Positions 16,537-25,386 of a stretch of DNA of 64,000 nucleotides are shown in pieces; position 1 is the first letter of the stretch; each line of letters begins with the position of its first letter. The translations under genes were made by a program, and so were the position numbers. The notes below the pieces were generated by a model that saw only the letters and a list, made by a program, of their open reading frames with translations, did no database searches and was not told where the DNA came from. Source of the DNA: Stutzerimonas xanthomarina (GTDB lineage: Bacteria; Pseudomonadota; Gammaproteobacteria; Pseudomonadales; Pseudomonadaceae); contig NZ_RHQM01000013.1 in NCBI RefSeq assembly GCF_003935375.1, positions 62,001 to 126,000 on the forward strand. Reading direction: 5' to 3'.

Positions 16537-18933
16537 TCAGGCCGGAGTCGTCTGCGCTGCCGCAGACTTGCTCGCCGCCTGCTTCAACTTGCGCATCTGC
16601 TCCACGCCCCAGAGCACGCGCTCGGGCGTCGCCGGTGCGTCGATCTGCGGCTGCGCCCGGTAGTCGGCCAGGCTCGCCACCGCATCCTTGATCGCGCACC
16701 AGACCGAGATGCCGAGCATGAACGGCGGCTCGCCGACTGCTTTGGAGTGGAACACGGTGTCTTCGGGGTTCTTGCGGTTCTCCACCAGCTTGACCCGCAG
16801 ATCCAGCGGCATGTCCGCCACCGCCGGGATCTTGTAGCTGGCCGGGCCGTTGGTCATCAGCTTGCCCTTGTCGTTCCAGACCAGCTCTTCCATGGTCAGC
16901 CAGCCCAGACCCTGGACGAAGCCGCCCTCGACCTGGCCGATGTCGATGGCCGGGTTCAGCGAGGCGCCGACGTCATGCAGGATGTCGCTGCGCAGCATCT
17001 TGTATTCACCGGTGAGGGTATCGACGATCACTTCCGAGCAGGCCGCGCCATAGGCGAAGTAGTAGAACGGCCGCCCGCGTGCCTGACTGCGGTCGTAGTA
17101 GATCTTCGGCGTGCGGTAGAAGCCGGTGGAGGACAGCGAGACCTGGCCGAAATAGGCCTGCTGGATCAGCTCCTCGAAGCTGATGTAGTGGTCGCGCAGG
17201 CGCACCTGGCCGTTCTTGAACTCGACGTCTTCCTCGAAGATCTGCCACTTGCGTGCGGCGAACTCCACCAGCCGCTGCTTGATGGTCTGCGCCGCATTCT
17301 GCGCCGCCTTGCCGTTGAGGTCGGCGCCGCTGGAGGCTGCCGTCGGCGAGGTGTTGGGCACCTTGTCGGTGTTGGTGGCGGTAATCTGGATGCGCTCGAT
17401 ATCCACTTGGAACACCTCGGCCACCACCTGCGCGACCTTGGTATTGAGGCCCTGGCCCATCTCGGTGCCGCCGTGGTTCAGGTGGATGCTGCCGTCGGTG
17501 TAGACGTGCACCAGCGCGCCGGCCTGGTTGAGGAAGCTGGCGGTGAAGCTGATGCCGAACTTCACCGGCGTCAGCGCCAGGCCTTTCTTCAGGATCGGGC
17601 TCGCGGCATTGAACGCGCGGATTTCCTCGCGGCGGCGTGCGTATTCGCTGCTGGCTTCCAGCTCGGCGGTCATCTCCTCGAGCATGTTGTGCTCGACGGT
17701 CTGGTAGTAGTGGGTGACGTTGCGCTCGGTCTTGCCGTAGTAGTTGCGCTTGCGCACCTCGAGCGGGTCCTTGCCCAGCTCGCGAGCCACGGCGTCCATG
17801 ATCTCCTCGATGGCGACCATGCCCTGTGGGCCACCGAATCCGCGGTAGGCGGTGTTCGAGGCCAGGTTGGTCTTGCAGCGGTGACCGTTGATGGTGGCGT
17901 CGCCCAGGTAGTAGGCGTTGTCGGAGTGGAACATGGCGCGGTCGACGATGGAGCCGGAGAGGTCCGGCGAGTAGCCGCAGTTGCCGGCCAGGTCGATCTC
18001 GATGCCATGCAGCAGGCCGTCGTCATCGAAACCTACGTCGTATTCGACGTAGAACGGGTGACGCTTGCCGGTCATGGTCATGTCTTCCATGCGTGGCAGG
18101 CGCATCTTGGTCGGGCGGCCGGTGAGGTGTGCGATCACCGCGCACATGCACGCCGGGCCGGCGGCCTGGGTTTCCTTGCCGCCGAAGCCGCCGCCCATGC
18201 GACGCATATCGATGACGATCTTGTTCATCGAGACGCCGAGCACTTCAGCGACCAGCTTCTGCACCTCGGTGGGGTTCTGCGTCGAGGTGAAGACGATCAT
18301 GCCGCCATCCTCGGTGGGCATCACCGAGGACACCTGCGTTTCCAGGTAGAAGTGCTCCTGGCCGCCGATGTGCAGCGAACCCTGCAGCCGGCGCGGCGCG
18401 CCGGCCAGGGCGGTTGCCGAGTCGCCGCGCTTGTGGGTGTGGCTGTCGAGCACGAAGTGCTTCTTGTGCAGCGCATCGACCACGTCGAGTACCGGTTCCA
18501 GGTCCTCGTATTCGATGATCGCGGCCATGGCCGCCTTGCGTGCGGTTTCCAGGCTGTCGGCGGCCACGGCGATCACCGGCTGGCCGATGTATTCGACCTT
18601 GTCGTCGGCCAGCAGCGGGTCGCCGGGCAGCACGGCGCCGATGTCCAGCTGGCCCGGCACGTCCTTCGATGTGATGGCGATGGCCACGCCCGGAATCTGG
18701 TAGCAGGGCGAGGTATCGATGCTGACGATGCGGGCGTGGGCGCGGTCGCTCATGCGTGCATAGATATGCAGCTGGTTGGGAAACTCCAGGCGGTCGTCGA
18801 CATATACCGCTTCGCCGGACACGTGCTTGGGCGCGCTGTCGTGCTTGACGCTTTTGCCGACGCCGGTGACCAGGTCCTGAGTGAACAGCGCCGCGATCTC
18901 TTCCTGGGTGCGGGTGGTTACGTGGTTAGACAT
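16537..18933 (-). CDS. xdhB: Xanthine dehydrogenase, molybdopterin-binding large subunit
   Basis: The catalytic subunit that hydroxylates hypoxanthine and xanthine to urate. At 798 residues it has the normal length. Visible landmarks are the aldehyde-oxidase/xanthine-dehydrogenase a/b hammerhead start (VSGEAVYVDDRLEFPNQLH), the cofactor-site segment RRMGGGFGGKETQ, TAYRGFGGPQGM with the substrate-binding Arg, GTEMGQGLNTKVAQV and the catalytic Glu region KAVGEPPFMLGISVW. It overlaps xdhA by 8 bases, so the two are translationally coupled. XdhA supplies the iron-sulfur clusters and FAD. Confidence 0.96.
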   Translation of the reverse strand: MSNHVTTRTQEEIAALFTQDLVTGVGKSVKHDSAPKHVSGEAVYVDDRLEFPNQLHIYARMSDRAHARIVSIDTSPCYQIPGVAIAITSKDVPGQLDIGAVLPGDPLLADDKVEYIGQPVIAVAADSLETARKAAMAAIIEYEDLEPVLDVVDALHKKHFVLDSHTHKRGDSATALAGAPRRLQGSLHIGGQEHFYLETQVSSVMPTEDGGMIVFTSTQNPTEVQKLVAEVLGVSMNKIVIDMRRMGGGFGGKETQAAGPACMCAVIAHLTGRPTKMRLPRMEDMTMTGKRHPFYVEYDVGFDDDGLLHGIEIDLAGNCGYSPDLSGSIVDRAMFHSDNAYYLGDATINGHRCKTNLASNTAYRGFGGPQGMVAIEEIMDAVARELGKDPLEVRKRNYYGKTERNVTHYYQTVEHNMLEEMTAELEASSEYARRREEIRAFNAASPILKKGLALTPVKFGISFTASFLNQAGALVHVYTDGSIHLNHGGTEMGQGLNTKVAQVVAEVFQVDIERIQITATNTDKVPNTSPTAASSGADLNGKAAQNAAQTIKQRLVEFAARKWQIFEEDVEFKNGQVRLRDHYISFEELIQQAYFGQVSLSSTGFYRTPKIYYDRSQARGRPFYYFAYGAACSEVIVDTLTGEYKMLRSDILHDVGASLNPAIDIGQVEGGFVQGLGWLTMEELVWNDKGKLMTNGPASYKIPAVADMPLDLRVKLVENRKNPEDTVFHSKAVGEPPFMLGISVWCAIKDAVASLADYRAQPQIDAPATPERVLWGVEQMRKLKQAASKSAAAQTTPA

Positions 18934-20377
18934 AAGCGGTCACCCTCGTCTCGGTCTTCGGTGCGTGTTGTTCGATGAAGCATTTGCGCAGCAGGTTCTG
19001 CGCGACCAGCAGGCGATATTCGCGGCTGGCGCGAAAGTCGGTCAGCGGCGTGAAATCCTCGGCCAGCGCATCGCAGGCCGCCTCCACGGTTTGCTGGTTC
19101 CAGGGCGCGCCGTTCAGAGTCGCCTCGCAGGCCGCGGCGCGTTTTGGGATCGCCGCCATGCCGCCAAAGGCGACGCGGGCATCGGCGATCATGCCATCAG
19201 TGATTTTGAGATCGAACGCGGCGCAGACCGCGGAGATGTCGTCGTCCAGTCGTTTGGAAACCTTGTAGGCACGGAACAGGCGATCCGGCGTGGCGCGCGG
19301 CACGATGATCTGCTCGATGAACTCGCCGGGCTGGCGTGCGGTGACCTTGTAGTCGAGGAAGTAATCTTCCAGCGGCAGGGTACGGCTGACATCGCCCTTG
19401 CGCAGCACGACCTCGGCGCCTAGGGCGATCAGCAGCGGTGGGGCATCGCCGATGGGCGAGGCGTTGCCGATGTTGCCGCCCAGCGTGCCCTGATTGCGGA
19501 TTTGCAGCGAGGCGAAGCGCTGCAGCAGATCGCCGAAGTCCGGGTACTCGGCAGCCAGCGCGGCGTAGCAGTCGGTCAGCGGTGCGGCTGCACCGATCTC
19601 GATATGACGGTCGGTGATCTGGACCTGTTTCATCTCGGTGATCTGGCCGACATGGATCATCACCGGCAGCTCGCGATGGAACTGGGTGACCTCCAAGGCC
19701 AAGTCGGTGCCGCCGGCGAGCAGCCGCGCTTGCGGATTGGCGGCATACAGCTCGGCCAGCTCAGCGACCGTCAGCGGCGACAGGCTGCGCTTTTCGCCGT
19801 CGCTGAGTTCGGCGGTTTCGCGCGGCGTGATGCGCTGCAGCTGGGCGATGGTCTCGGCTTCGCGGGCATCGAACTGGTCCGGCTGCTTAGCACAGCAGGC
19901 CTGTTCGGCGGCTTCGAGAATCGGGCGATAGCCGGTGCAGCGGCAGAGGTTTCCGGCCAGGGCTTCGTGGGTCTGGTGTGGATCGTAGGTCTGCACGCCG
20001 TCGCCGCGATTCTTCTGCAAGGCGAACAGGCTCATGACGAAGCCGGGAGTACAGAAGCCGCACTGCGAGCCGTGGCAATCGACCATCGCCTGCTGGACGC
20101 TGTGCAGCTGACCCTGATGCTTGAGGTCTTCGACGGTGATCAGCTGTTTGCCGTGCAGAGCGCAGACGAAGGTCAGGCAGGAATTCAGAGTGCGGTAGCG
20201 CAGCCGATCGCCGACCAGTTCGCCGACCACGACGGTACAGGCGCCACAGTCGCCGGAGGCACAGCCTTCCTTGGTGCCCGTCTTGCCGCGGTGTTCGCGC
20301 AGGTACTGCAGCACCGTGGTGTTGGGGTCGAGAGTCTGCTCGCTGCGCAGCTCACGATTGAGGAGAAACTGGATCAA
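18926..20377 (-). CDS. xdhA: Xanthine dehydrogenase, iron-sulfur/FAD small subunit
   Basis: The subunit carries electrons from XdhB to NAD+. Its 483 residues contain a plant-type [2Fe-2S] domain (C39, C44, C47 in EGCASGDCGACTVV), a second [2Fe-2S] domain (QCGFCTPGFVMSLF, then GNLCRCTGYRPI) and a FAD domain from about residue 190 (LLAGGTDLALEVTQ, GGNIGNASPIGDAPPLLIALGA). I chose the TTG at 20377 because GGAGG lies 7 bases upstream and it yields the family N-terminus MIQFLLNREL. A longer TTG-initiated frame would cross the promoter. First gene of the xdhA-xdhB-xdhC-guaD run. Confidence 0.95.
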   Translation of the reverse strand: MIQFLLNRELRSEQTLDPNTTVLQYLREHRGKTGTKEGCASGDCGACTVVVGELVGDRLRYRTLNSCLTFVCALHGKQLITVEDLKHQGQLHSVQQAMVDCHGSQCGFCTPGFVMSLFALQKNRGDGVQTYDPHQTHEALAGNLCRCTGYRPILEAAEQACCAKQPDQFDAREAETIAQLQRITPRETAELSDGEKRSLSPLTVAELAELYAANPQARLLAGGTDLALEVTQFHRELPVMIHVGQITEMKQVQITDRHIEIGAAAPLTDCYAALAAEYPDFGDLLQRFASLQIRNQGTLGGNIGNASPIGDAPPLLIALGAEVVLRKGDVSRTLPLEDYFLDYKVTARQPGEFIEQIIVPRATPDRLFRAYKVSKRLDDDISAVCAAFDLKITDGMIADARVAFGGMAAIPKRAAACEATLNGAPWNQQTVEAACDALAEDFTPLTDFRASREYRLLVAQNLLRKCFIEQHAPKTETRVTAYV

Positions 20378-20413
20378 GGCGGTGCCTCCGACTGTTGTTG
20401 TTCTGACGCGCAA

Positions 20414-20462
20414 ATTATCGCTATCTGACTTTTCGGTCAACTTATTCCTGACTCAAAAGTCA
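20414..20462 (-). promoter_or_regulatory. xdhA promoter region with two TGAC-N6-GTCA palindromes
   Basis: TGACTTTTCGGTCA (20426-20439) and TGACTCAAAAGTCA (20449-20462) are inverted repeats spaced 23 bases centre to centre, about two helical turns. The first overlaps TTGACC, a candidate minus-strand -35 box (20435-20440) with GATAAT at 20414-20419. Read on the minus strand it differs from the element upstream of the AzgA-type permease at one base of 14. Confidence 0.6.
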
Positions 20463-20537
20463 ATGCGGCATGCGCGCGCAGGTCGGGCGAGGGCTAGGTG
20501 GCCATCGCCCGGTTTTCCTACTGCAAGTAAAGCCCGC

Positions 20538-21512
20538 TCAGGCCGATTCGGCCTCGCTCTGCCGTCGGTAGGCGTAGGTCTCGGCGAAGCGCGAGAGCAT
20601 GTACCGACTGCAGGTGGTGCTGGGGTATTTCGGTGGGTTGTCGTCGCTGTAGCAGCCGGGCAGACAGCTGATTTCGGTGTCTGGATGCGGCTCGGCGAAG
20701 AACGGCATCGAATAGCGATCCACGCCCAGCGGGCTGATCACGCGATGTGGCGTCGACTTGTAACGATCATTGCTCCAGCGCGCCATCATGTCGCCGATGT
20801 TGACCACGTAGGTGCCTTCGATGGGTGGCGCGTCGATCCATTCGCCCCTGACGTTCTGCACCTGCAGGCCGCCGGCCTGGTCCTGATAGAGCAGGGTGAC
20901 GCAGCCGTAGTCGGTATGCGCGCCGGCGCCTTGCTGATCGGCGCTGGTCGCCGTCTGCCGGGGCGGGTAGTGGATCATGCGGAATACGCTGATCGGCTCG
21001 ACGAAGCGCTTGTCGAAGAAGTCCCGCTCGATGCCCAGGGCGAGCGCGATGGCGCGCAGCAGGGTGCAGGCGAGATCCTGCATGTCGCGGTAATGGCCCT
21101 CCATCAGCTCGGTCCAGCCTTCGATCTGGAGCGGATGACGGTTGGGCCCGCGCAGTGGTTTTTCGGCCAGCACTTCGGGGTGATCGGCAGGCATATGGAA
21201 ACCCATGTCGAAGGTTTCCTTGAGGTCGCACGGCTGGCTCGGGTCGAGCTGCTCGGTAGCGACGGCACCGTAGCCGCGGTGGTGGCGGCTCTTGGTGATG
21301 TCGATCTTCAGCTTATCTTCGGCGGGCAGGGCAAAGAACCGCTGGGCATGGTCGGTGAGGGCAGCGATGCGCTCGGCGCTGATCGGATGACCCTTGATAT
21401 AGAAGAAGCCCCACTCGCGGCAGGCGCGGTCGATCGCCTCGGCGACGGCAAGGTGGCCGGCCTCGTCGGCGTTATAGAGCGGGGAAATATCGATGATGGG
21501 CAGTGAATTCAT
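20538..21512 (-). CDS. 2-oxoglutarate/Fe(II)-dependent oxygenase, isopenicillin-N-synthase-like
   Basis: The 324-residue protein has the DIOX_N start (LPIIDISPLYNADEAGH, REWGFFYIKGHPIS) and a 2OG-Fe(II) core. The iron ligands are seen as HTDYG (His and Asp) and the later His in YKSTPHRVISP, followed by the R-x-S 2OG-binding pattern DRYSMPFF. The substrate is not known. Placement directly upstream of xdhA and downstream of a purine-type binding protein suggests a role in purine or modified-base metabolism, as an inference from context only. The ATG at 21512 is used. It ends 160 bases before xdhA. Confidence 0.85.
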   Translation of the reverse strand: MNSLPIIDISPLYNADEAGHLAVAEAIDRACREWGFFYIKGHPISAERIAALTDHAQRFFALPAEDKLKIDITKSRHHRGYGAVATEQLDPSQPCDLKETFDMGFHMPADHPEVLAEKPLRGPNRHPLQIEGWTELMEGHYRDMQDLACTLLRAIALALGIERDFFDKRFVEPISVFRMIHYPPRQTATSADQQGAGAHTDYGCVTLLYQDQAGGLQVQNVRGEWIDAPPIEGTYVVNIGDMMARWSNDRYKSTPHRVISPLGVDRYSMPFFAEPHPDTEISCLPGCYSDDNPPKYPSTTCSRYMLSRFAETYAYRRQSEAESA

Positions 21513-21650
21513 GGCTGACTCCGGTACGGCGCCGCCGGTCTTCTCGTACCGGCGGCTTTCGAGGGCAATGCCCCCTGCGTGCGGTTCGCCAGGTGGCGGG
21601 ACGGCACGCAGATTCCGCAGTGCGCCGCGCGGGGCCGGCGCGCGTAACGC

Positions 21651-22742
21651 TTACTTCGGCATTTCAGCCTTGACGCCTTCGACGTAGTAATTCATCGAGG
21701 CGAGGTCCTTGATGCTGGCGGTCTCGCCCTCGGCGATGCGCACTTCGCCAGCCTGATCCTTGATCGGGCCGGTGAACGGGTGGAATTCACCGCTCTTGAT
21801 GCTGGCGATGATCGCTTCGGCTTCGGTCTTCACATCGGCCGGCACCAGATCGCTGATCGGCAGGCTGATGCTGTCCTGGGCGAGCCCACCCCAGAAGTCT
21901 TCGGATTTCCAGGTGCCGGCCATCACCGCTTCGGCGGACTTGGTGTAGTGCGGGCCCCAGTCGTTGACGATGGAGGTCAGCACGGCCTTGGGCCCGAAGT
22001 GCTGCATGTCCGAGGCGTAACCGACCGAGTAGACGCCACGACGCTCGGCGGCCTGGATCGGCGCCGGGCTGTCGGTGTGCTGGAAGATCACGTCGACGCC
22101 CTGGTCGATCAGCGCGTTGGCGGCATCGGCTTCCTTGCCCGGATCGAACCAGGTGTTGACCCACACCACCTTGATCTCGGTGCCGGGGTTGTACTTGTCC
22201 AGCGCCAACTGGATGGAGTTGATGTCGCGGATCACTTCCGGAATCGGGAAGGAGGCGATGTAGCCGACCTTCTTGGTCTTGGTCATCTTCGCCGCGAGGA
22301 AGCCGCCTACATAGCGGCCCTCATAGGAACGGGTCAGGTAGGTACCGACGTTCTTCGCCTGCTTGTAACCGGTGGCGTGCTCGAAGGTGACCTTGGGGAA
22401 CTGCTTGGCGACTTTCAGCGTGGGGTTCATGTAGCCGAAGGAGGTGGTGAAGATCAGGTCGTAGTCGCTCTTGGCCATATTGCGGATGACCCGCTCGGCA
22501 TCGGCGCCTTCCGGCACGTTCTCGACGAAGCTGGTCTTCACCTTGTCGCCCAGTTTTTCTTCCATGTACTTGCGGCCCTGCTCGTGCTGGTAGGTCCAGC
22601 CGTGGTCGCCGATCGGGCCGATGTAGACGAAGCCGACCTTCAACGGATCGGCGGCCGACGCTGCGGCGGTCGTCAGTGCGGCGCTGAAGCCGATCGCTGC
22701 GGCGAGTGCACGCAGCAGGGTTTTCCGAGTGTTGTTCTGCAT
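21651..22742 (-). CDS. BMP family (PnrA-like) ABC transporter substrate-binding protein
   Basis: A 363-residue periplasmic protein with a Sec signal peptide (residues 1 to about 31, ending AAASAAD) and a BMP/PnrA core: KVGFVYIGPIGDHGWTYQHEQG, ENVPEGADAERVIRNMA, KKVGYIASFPIPEVIRDIN and VDVIFQHTDSPAPIQAAERRG. Family members bind purine nucleosides or related compounds for an ABC importer. No ATPase or permease partner is next to it, so its membrane partners must lie elsewhere or it acts with another system. It lies between the 8-oxoguanine deaminase and 2OG-oxygenase genes on the same strand. Confidence 0.9.
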   Translation of the reverse strand: MQNNTRKTLLRALAAAIGFSAALTTAAASAADPLKVGFVYIGPIGDHGWTYQHEQGRKYMEEKLGDKVKTSFVENVPEGADAERVIRNMAKSDYDLIFTTSFGYMNPTLKVAKQFPKVTFEHATGYKQAKNVGTYLTRSYEGRYVGGFLAAKMTKTKKVGYIASFPIPEVIRDINSIQLALDKYNPGTEIKVVWVNTWFDPGKEADAANALIDQGVDVIFQHTDSPAPIQAAERRGVYSVGYASDMQHFGPKAVLTSIVNDWGPHYTKSAEAVMAGTWKSEDFWGGLAQDSISLPISDLVPADVKTEAEAIIASIKSGEFHPFTGPIKDQAGEVRIAEGETASIKDLASMNYYVEGVKAEMPK

Positions 22743-22876
22743 GGCGGATGACGCTCCTGTTTGTCTAGCTACAGAGCCTATGTTGGCTGATAGCTGGTTA
22801 GCAAAAAGCTGACCAACTGGACAGATACCTTTGTTGTGCCGGATTGCGGGCGCTTCGGCTCGACGCTGATGCCTGG

Positions 22877-22935
22877 TCGAGGCTTGCGCTGGTGCGCCAG
22901 TAATCCACGGCGCCCAGCTTTGGTGCAAGCCTCGA
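22877..22935. repeat. Long-armed inverted repeat upstream of the BMP-protein gene
   Basis: TCGAGGCTTGC and GCAAGCCTCGA are perfect 11-base arms separated by 37 bases, in the gap between the deaminase stop and the BMP gene. It lacks a T run. It may be a REP-type element or an mRNA hairpin. Confidence 0.5.
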
Positions 22936-22945
22936 TCATTGCCGA

Positions 22946-24301
22946 TTAGCCGTTTACCAGCTGCCGGGCCGCCTGCTGGTGATCGGCGATCAGCCTCTGT
23001 ATGTCGAGGCCTTCGACCTGACCGTCGATGACACGCCACTTGCCGCCAACCATCACCCGATCGGCGCGGTCGGCCGCGCACAGCAGCAGCGCGGCGACGG
23101 GATCGTGGCTGCCGGAGAAGCGCAGTTCGTCGAGCCTGAACAGGGCGAGGTCGGCCTGCTTGCCGACCGCCAGTTCGCCGATGTCGCTGCGCCCGAGCAG
23201 GCGCGCGGAACCGTGGGTTGCCCAACCGAGGACCTTCTCTGGCGTGATCTTCTCGGCGCCGTAGCGCAGGCGCTGGATGAACAGCGCCTGGCGCGCCTCG
23301 AGCATCATGTTGGAGGCATCGTTCGAGGCCGAGCCGTCGACGCCCAGGCCAATGATGGCTCCCTTGTCTTCAAGCTCCAGCGTGTGGCAGATGCCGGAGG
23401 CCAGGCGCATGTTGGAACTCGGGCAATGGCAGATGCCGACACCGGCCGCGCCCAGGCGGTGGATCTCCACCTGGTTGAAGTGGATGCCATGGGCCAGCCA
23501 GGTTCGCGGGCCGAGCCAGCCGACGCTCTGCAGGTAGTCCACGGTGCGCATGCCGAAGCGCTTCGCGCAGAACTCCTGCTCGTCGAGCGTTTCGGCCAGA
23601 TGGGTATGCAGACGTACGTCGCGCGCTTCGGCCATCTCGGCGCAGGCACGCATGATGTCGGTGGTGACCGAGAAGGGCGAGCAGGGCGCCAGGGCGATCT
23701 GGATCTGCGCGCCGTCGCCGCGCTCGTGGTAGCTATCGATCAGCCGCTCGCTGTCGGCAAGAATCGTCTCGGCGTCCTGCACTACGCTCTTGCAGGGCAG
23801 GCCGCCGTTCTCCTTGGACAGGTTCATTGAGCCGCGGGTGAGCATGGCGCGCATGCCCAGCTCGCGGACGGCCTCGACCTGGATATCGATTGCGTCCTCG
23901 AGCCCGCCCGGAAACAGGTAGTGGTGATCCGCCGCCGTGGTGCAGCCGGACAACAGCAACTCGGCCAGCGCTACCTTGCTCGCCAGCTGCAGCGCCTGCG
24001 GCGTGAGCCGCGCCCAGACCGGGTAGAGGGTCAGCAGCCAGTTGAACAGCGGCTCGTTGACCACCGGCCCCCAGGCGCGGGTGAGGGTCTGGTAGAAGTG
24101 GTGGTGGGTGTTGATCAGCCCCGGCAATACCACGTGTTCACAGGCGTCGAAGGTTTCATCCACCGGCAGCGTGGGCGTGGCGCCGGCGGCAAGCAGTTCG
24201 GTGATGACACCGTCTTCGATCACCAGTCCGCCTGGGGCTTCCTGGTCGTTGGCAGTGAAGAGGGCGAGGGGATTCTTGATCCAGATTCGATGAGCAGCCA
24301 T
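22946..24301 (-). CDS. 8-oxoguanine deaminase
   Basis: A zinc amidohydrolase that deaminates 8-oxoguanine to urate, and in some members other aminohydrolase substrates. The 451 residues contain GLINTHHHFYQTLTRAW (His66 to His68), SGCTTAADHHYLFPGG, LHTHLAETLDEQEF, WLAHGIHFNQVE and GLGVDGSASNDASNMM, the pattern of the TrzN/AtzA-like subgroup to which P. aeruginosa PA0142 belongs. It differs clearly from GuaD in the same island. Its product, urate, enters the PuuD route directly. Confidence 0.9.
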   Translation of the reverse strand: MAAHRIWIKNPLALFTANDQEAPGGLVIEDGVITELLAAGATPTLPVDETFDACEHVVLPGLINTHHHFYQTLTRAWGPVVNEPLFNWLLTLYPVWARLTPQALQLASKVALAELLLSGCTTAADHHYLFPGGLEDAIDIQVEAVRELGMRAMLTRGSMNLSKENGGLPCKSVVQDAETILADSERLIDSYHERGDGAQIQIALAPCSPFSVTTDIMRACAEMAEARDVRLHTHLAETLDEQEFCAKRFGMRTVDYLQSVGWLGPRTWLAHGIHFNQVEIHRLGAAGVGICHCPSSNMRLASGICHTLELEDKGAIIGLGVDGSASNDASNMMLEARQALFIQRLRYGAEKITPEKVLGWATHGSARLLGRSDIGELAVGKQADLALFRLDELRFSGSHDPVAALLLCAADRADRVMVGGKWRVIDGQVEGLDIQRLIADHQQAARQLVNG

Positions 24302-24499
24302 GGCCGGCTTTCTCCTGAATGGTTGAGTTCAGAGTAGCCAGCTCAGTTATGCCCTGTCTGCTGATCCAGGAGGCGGAGCGGTGGATGCCTCGCCGGGAGA
24401 GGAAGATAAAGGGTTTGGGGTGGGTTTGTCACAGGGCTGCCAAGGGTTGGGTAGTGGGAGCGGCCAATCCGACTCCCGAGATAACCCTTGTTGCCGTCA

Positions 24500-25180
24500 T
24501 TACCAGGGCAGCGGATTGCCCTGGTAATCCAGGTACCGATGCCCACCCTGTCCAATGGCCTGGGTAACCTGCTCGAGCATACCGCGCGTGCTGGTCTCGA
24601 CATCCAGTGGCGCCTGGTCGCCGCCCATGTCGGTCTTGACCCAGCCGGGATGCATCGACAACACGGTCAGCCGGGTCTCGCCCAGTCCGGCGACGAAGGT
24701 ACGGGTCATGTGATTCAGCGCGGCCTTGCTCGCGCCGTACAGGTCCATGCCCATGCCCGGACCGGTTTCGACGCTGCCGAGGATGGAACTCATAAAGACG
24801 ATCACGCCCTGCGCAGGATGGACCAGCGGCAGCAACCGCTCGGCCAGGCGCACCGGAGCGACGGCATTGGTGAAGAACAGCTGGCCGACTTCCGTTTGCG
24901 TGGCTTGCGTGGCCGGTTTGTCCTGCGGCCCGGCAACGCCGGCATTGACGAATAGCACGTCGAGTCTGGTACCGGCCAGGCGGGCGGCCAGCTGGTCTAC
25001 GCTGCCTGCATCGTCCATATCCAGCGTTTCGACGCGCACCTGCGGTATCTGGCTGAGGGCTTCGGCGTGCTGCGGGTTGCGCACCGTGGCGATCACCTGC
25101 CAGCCTGCGGCGCAGAACTGTTTCGCCAGGCCAAGGCCCAGACCGCGGGAAGCGCCGATGATGAGTGCTGTTTTTTGCAT
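24500..25180 (-). CDS. Short-chain dehydrogenase/reductase family protein
   Basis: A 226-residue classical-type SDR with the cofactor motif IIGASRGLGLGLAKQF near the N-terminus, the VNAGVAG segment (NNAG equivalent), Ser in FMSSILGS and the catalytic YGASK. HPGWVKTDMGG follows, as in small csgA-like SDRs. NADP(H) preference is likely from the Arg after the glycine motif. The substrate is unknown. The ATG at 25180 starts exactly at the family N-terminus (MQKTALIIGA); upstream extension is not supported. It lies alone at the end of the purine island. Confidence 0.88.
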   Translation of the reverse strand: MQKTALIIGASRGLGLGLAKQFCAAGWQVIATVRNPQHAEALSQIPQVRVETLDMDDAGSVDQLAARLAGTRLDVLFVNAGVAGPQDKPATQATQTEVGQLFFTNAVAPVRLAERLLPLVHPAQGVIVFMSSILGSVETGPGMGMDLYGASKAALNHMTRTFVAGLGETRLTVLSMHPGWVKTDMGGDQAPLDVETSTRGMLEQVTQAIGQGGHRYLDYQGNPLPW

Positions 25181-25386
25181 GCTGCGTCCTCGGTAGGTCA
25201 TGACTGACCGGCAAGAATAGCGCGGCTGCGACGCGCGCGTGCAGCAATGCTGGGGTGCGACATCTGGTCGTCGTGCGAGTGTTGCAAGCGGTTTCGCGGC
25301 GGTGGTCATAGGGGCGCTGTTTCGGCTCTGATGGGCCAGCGTTGCCGGTGCTTCCGGCATCATCGAATCAAGATCAGGGGGATCCA

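Noticed and set aside
16459..18978. 839-codon plus-strand frame opposite xdhB
   Set aside because: No recognisable domain; it mirrors the strongly supported xdhB.
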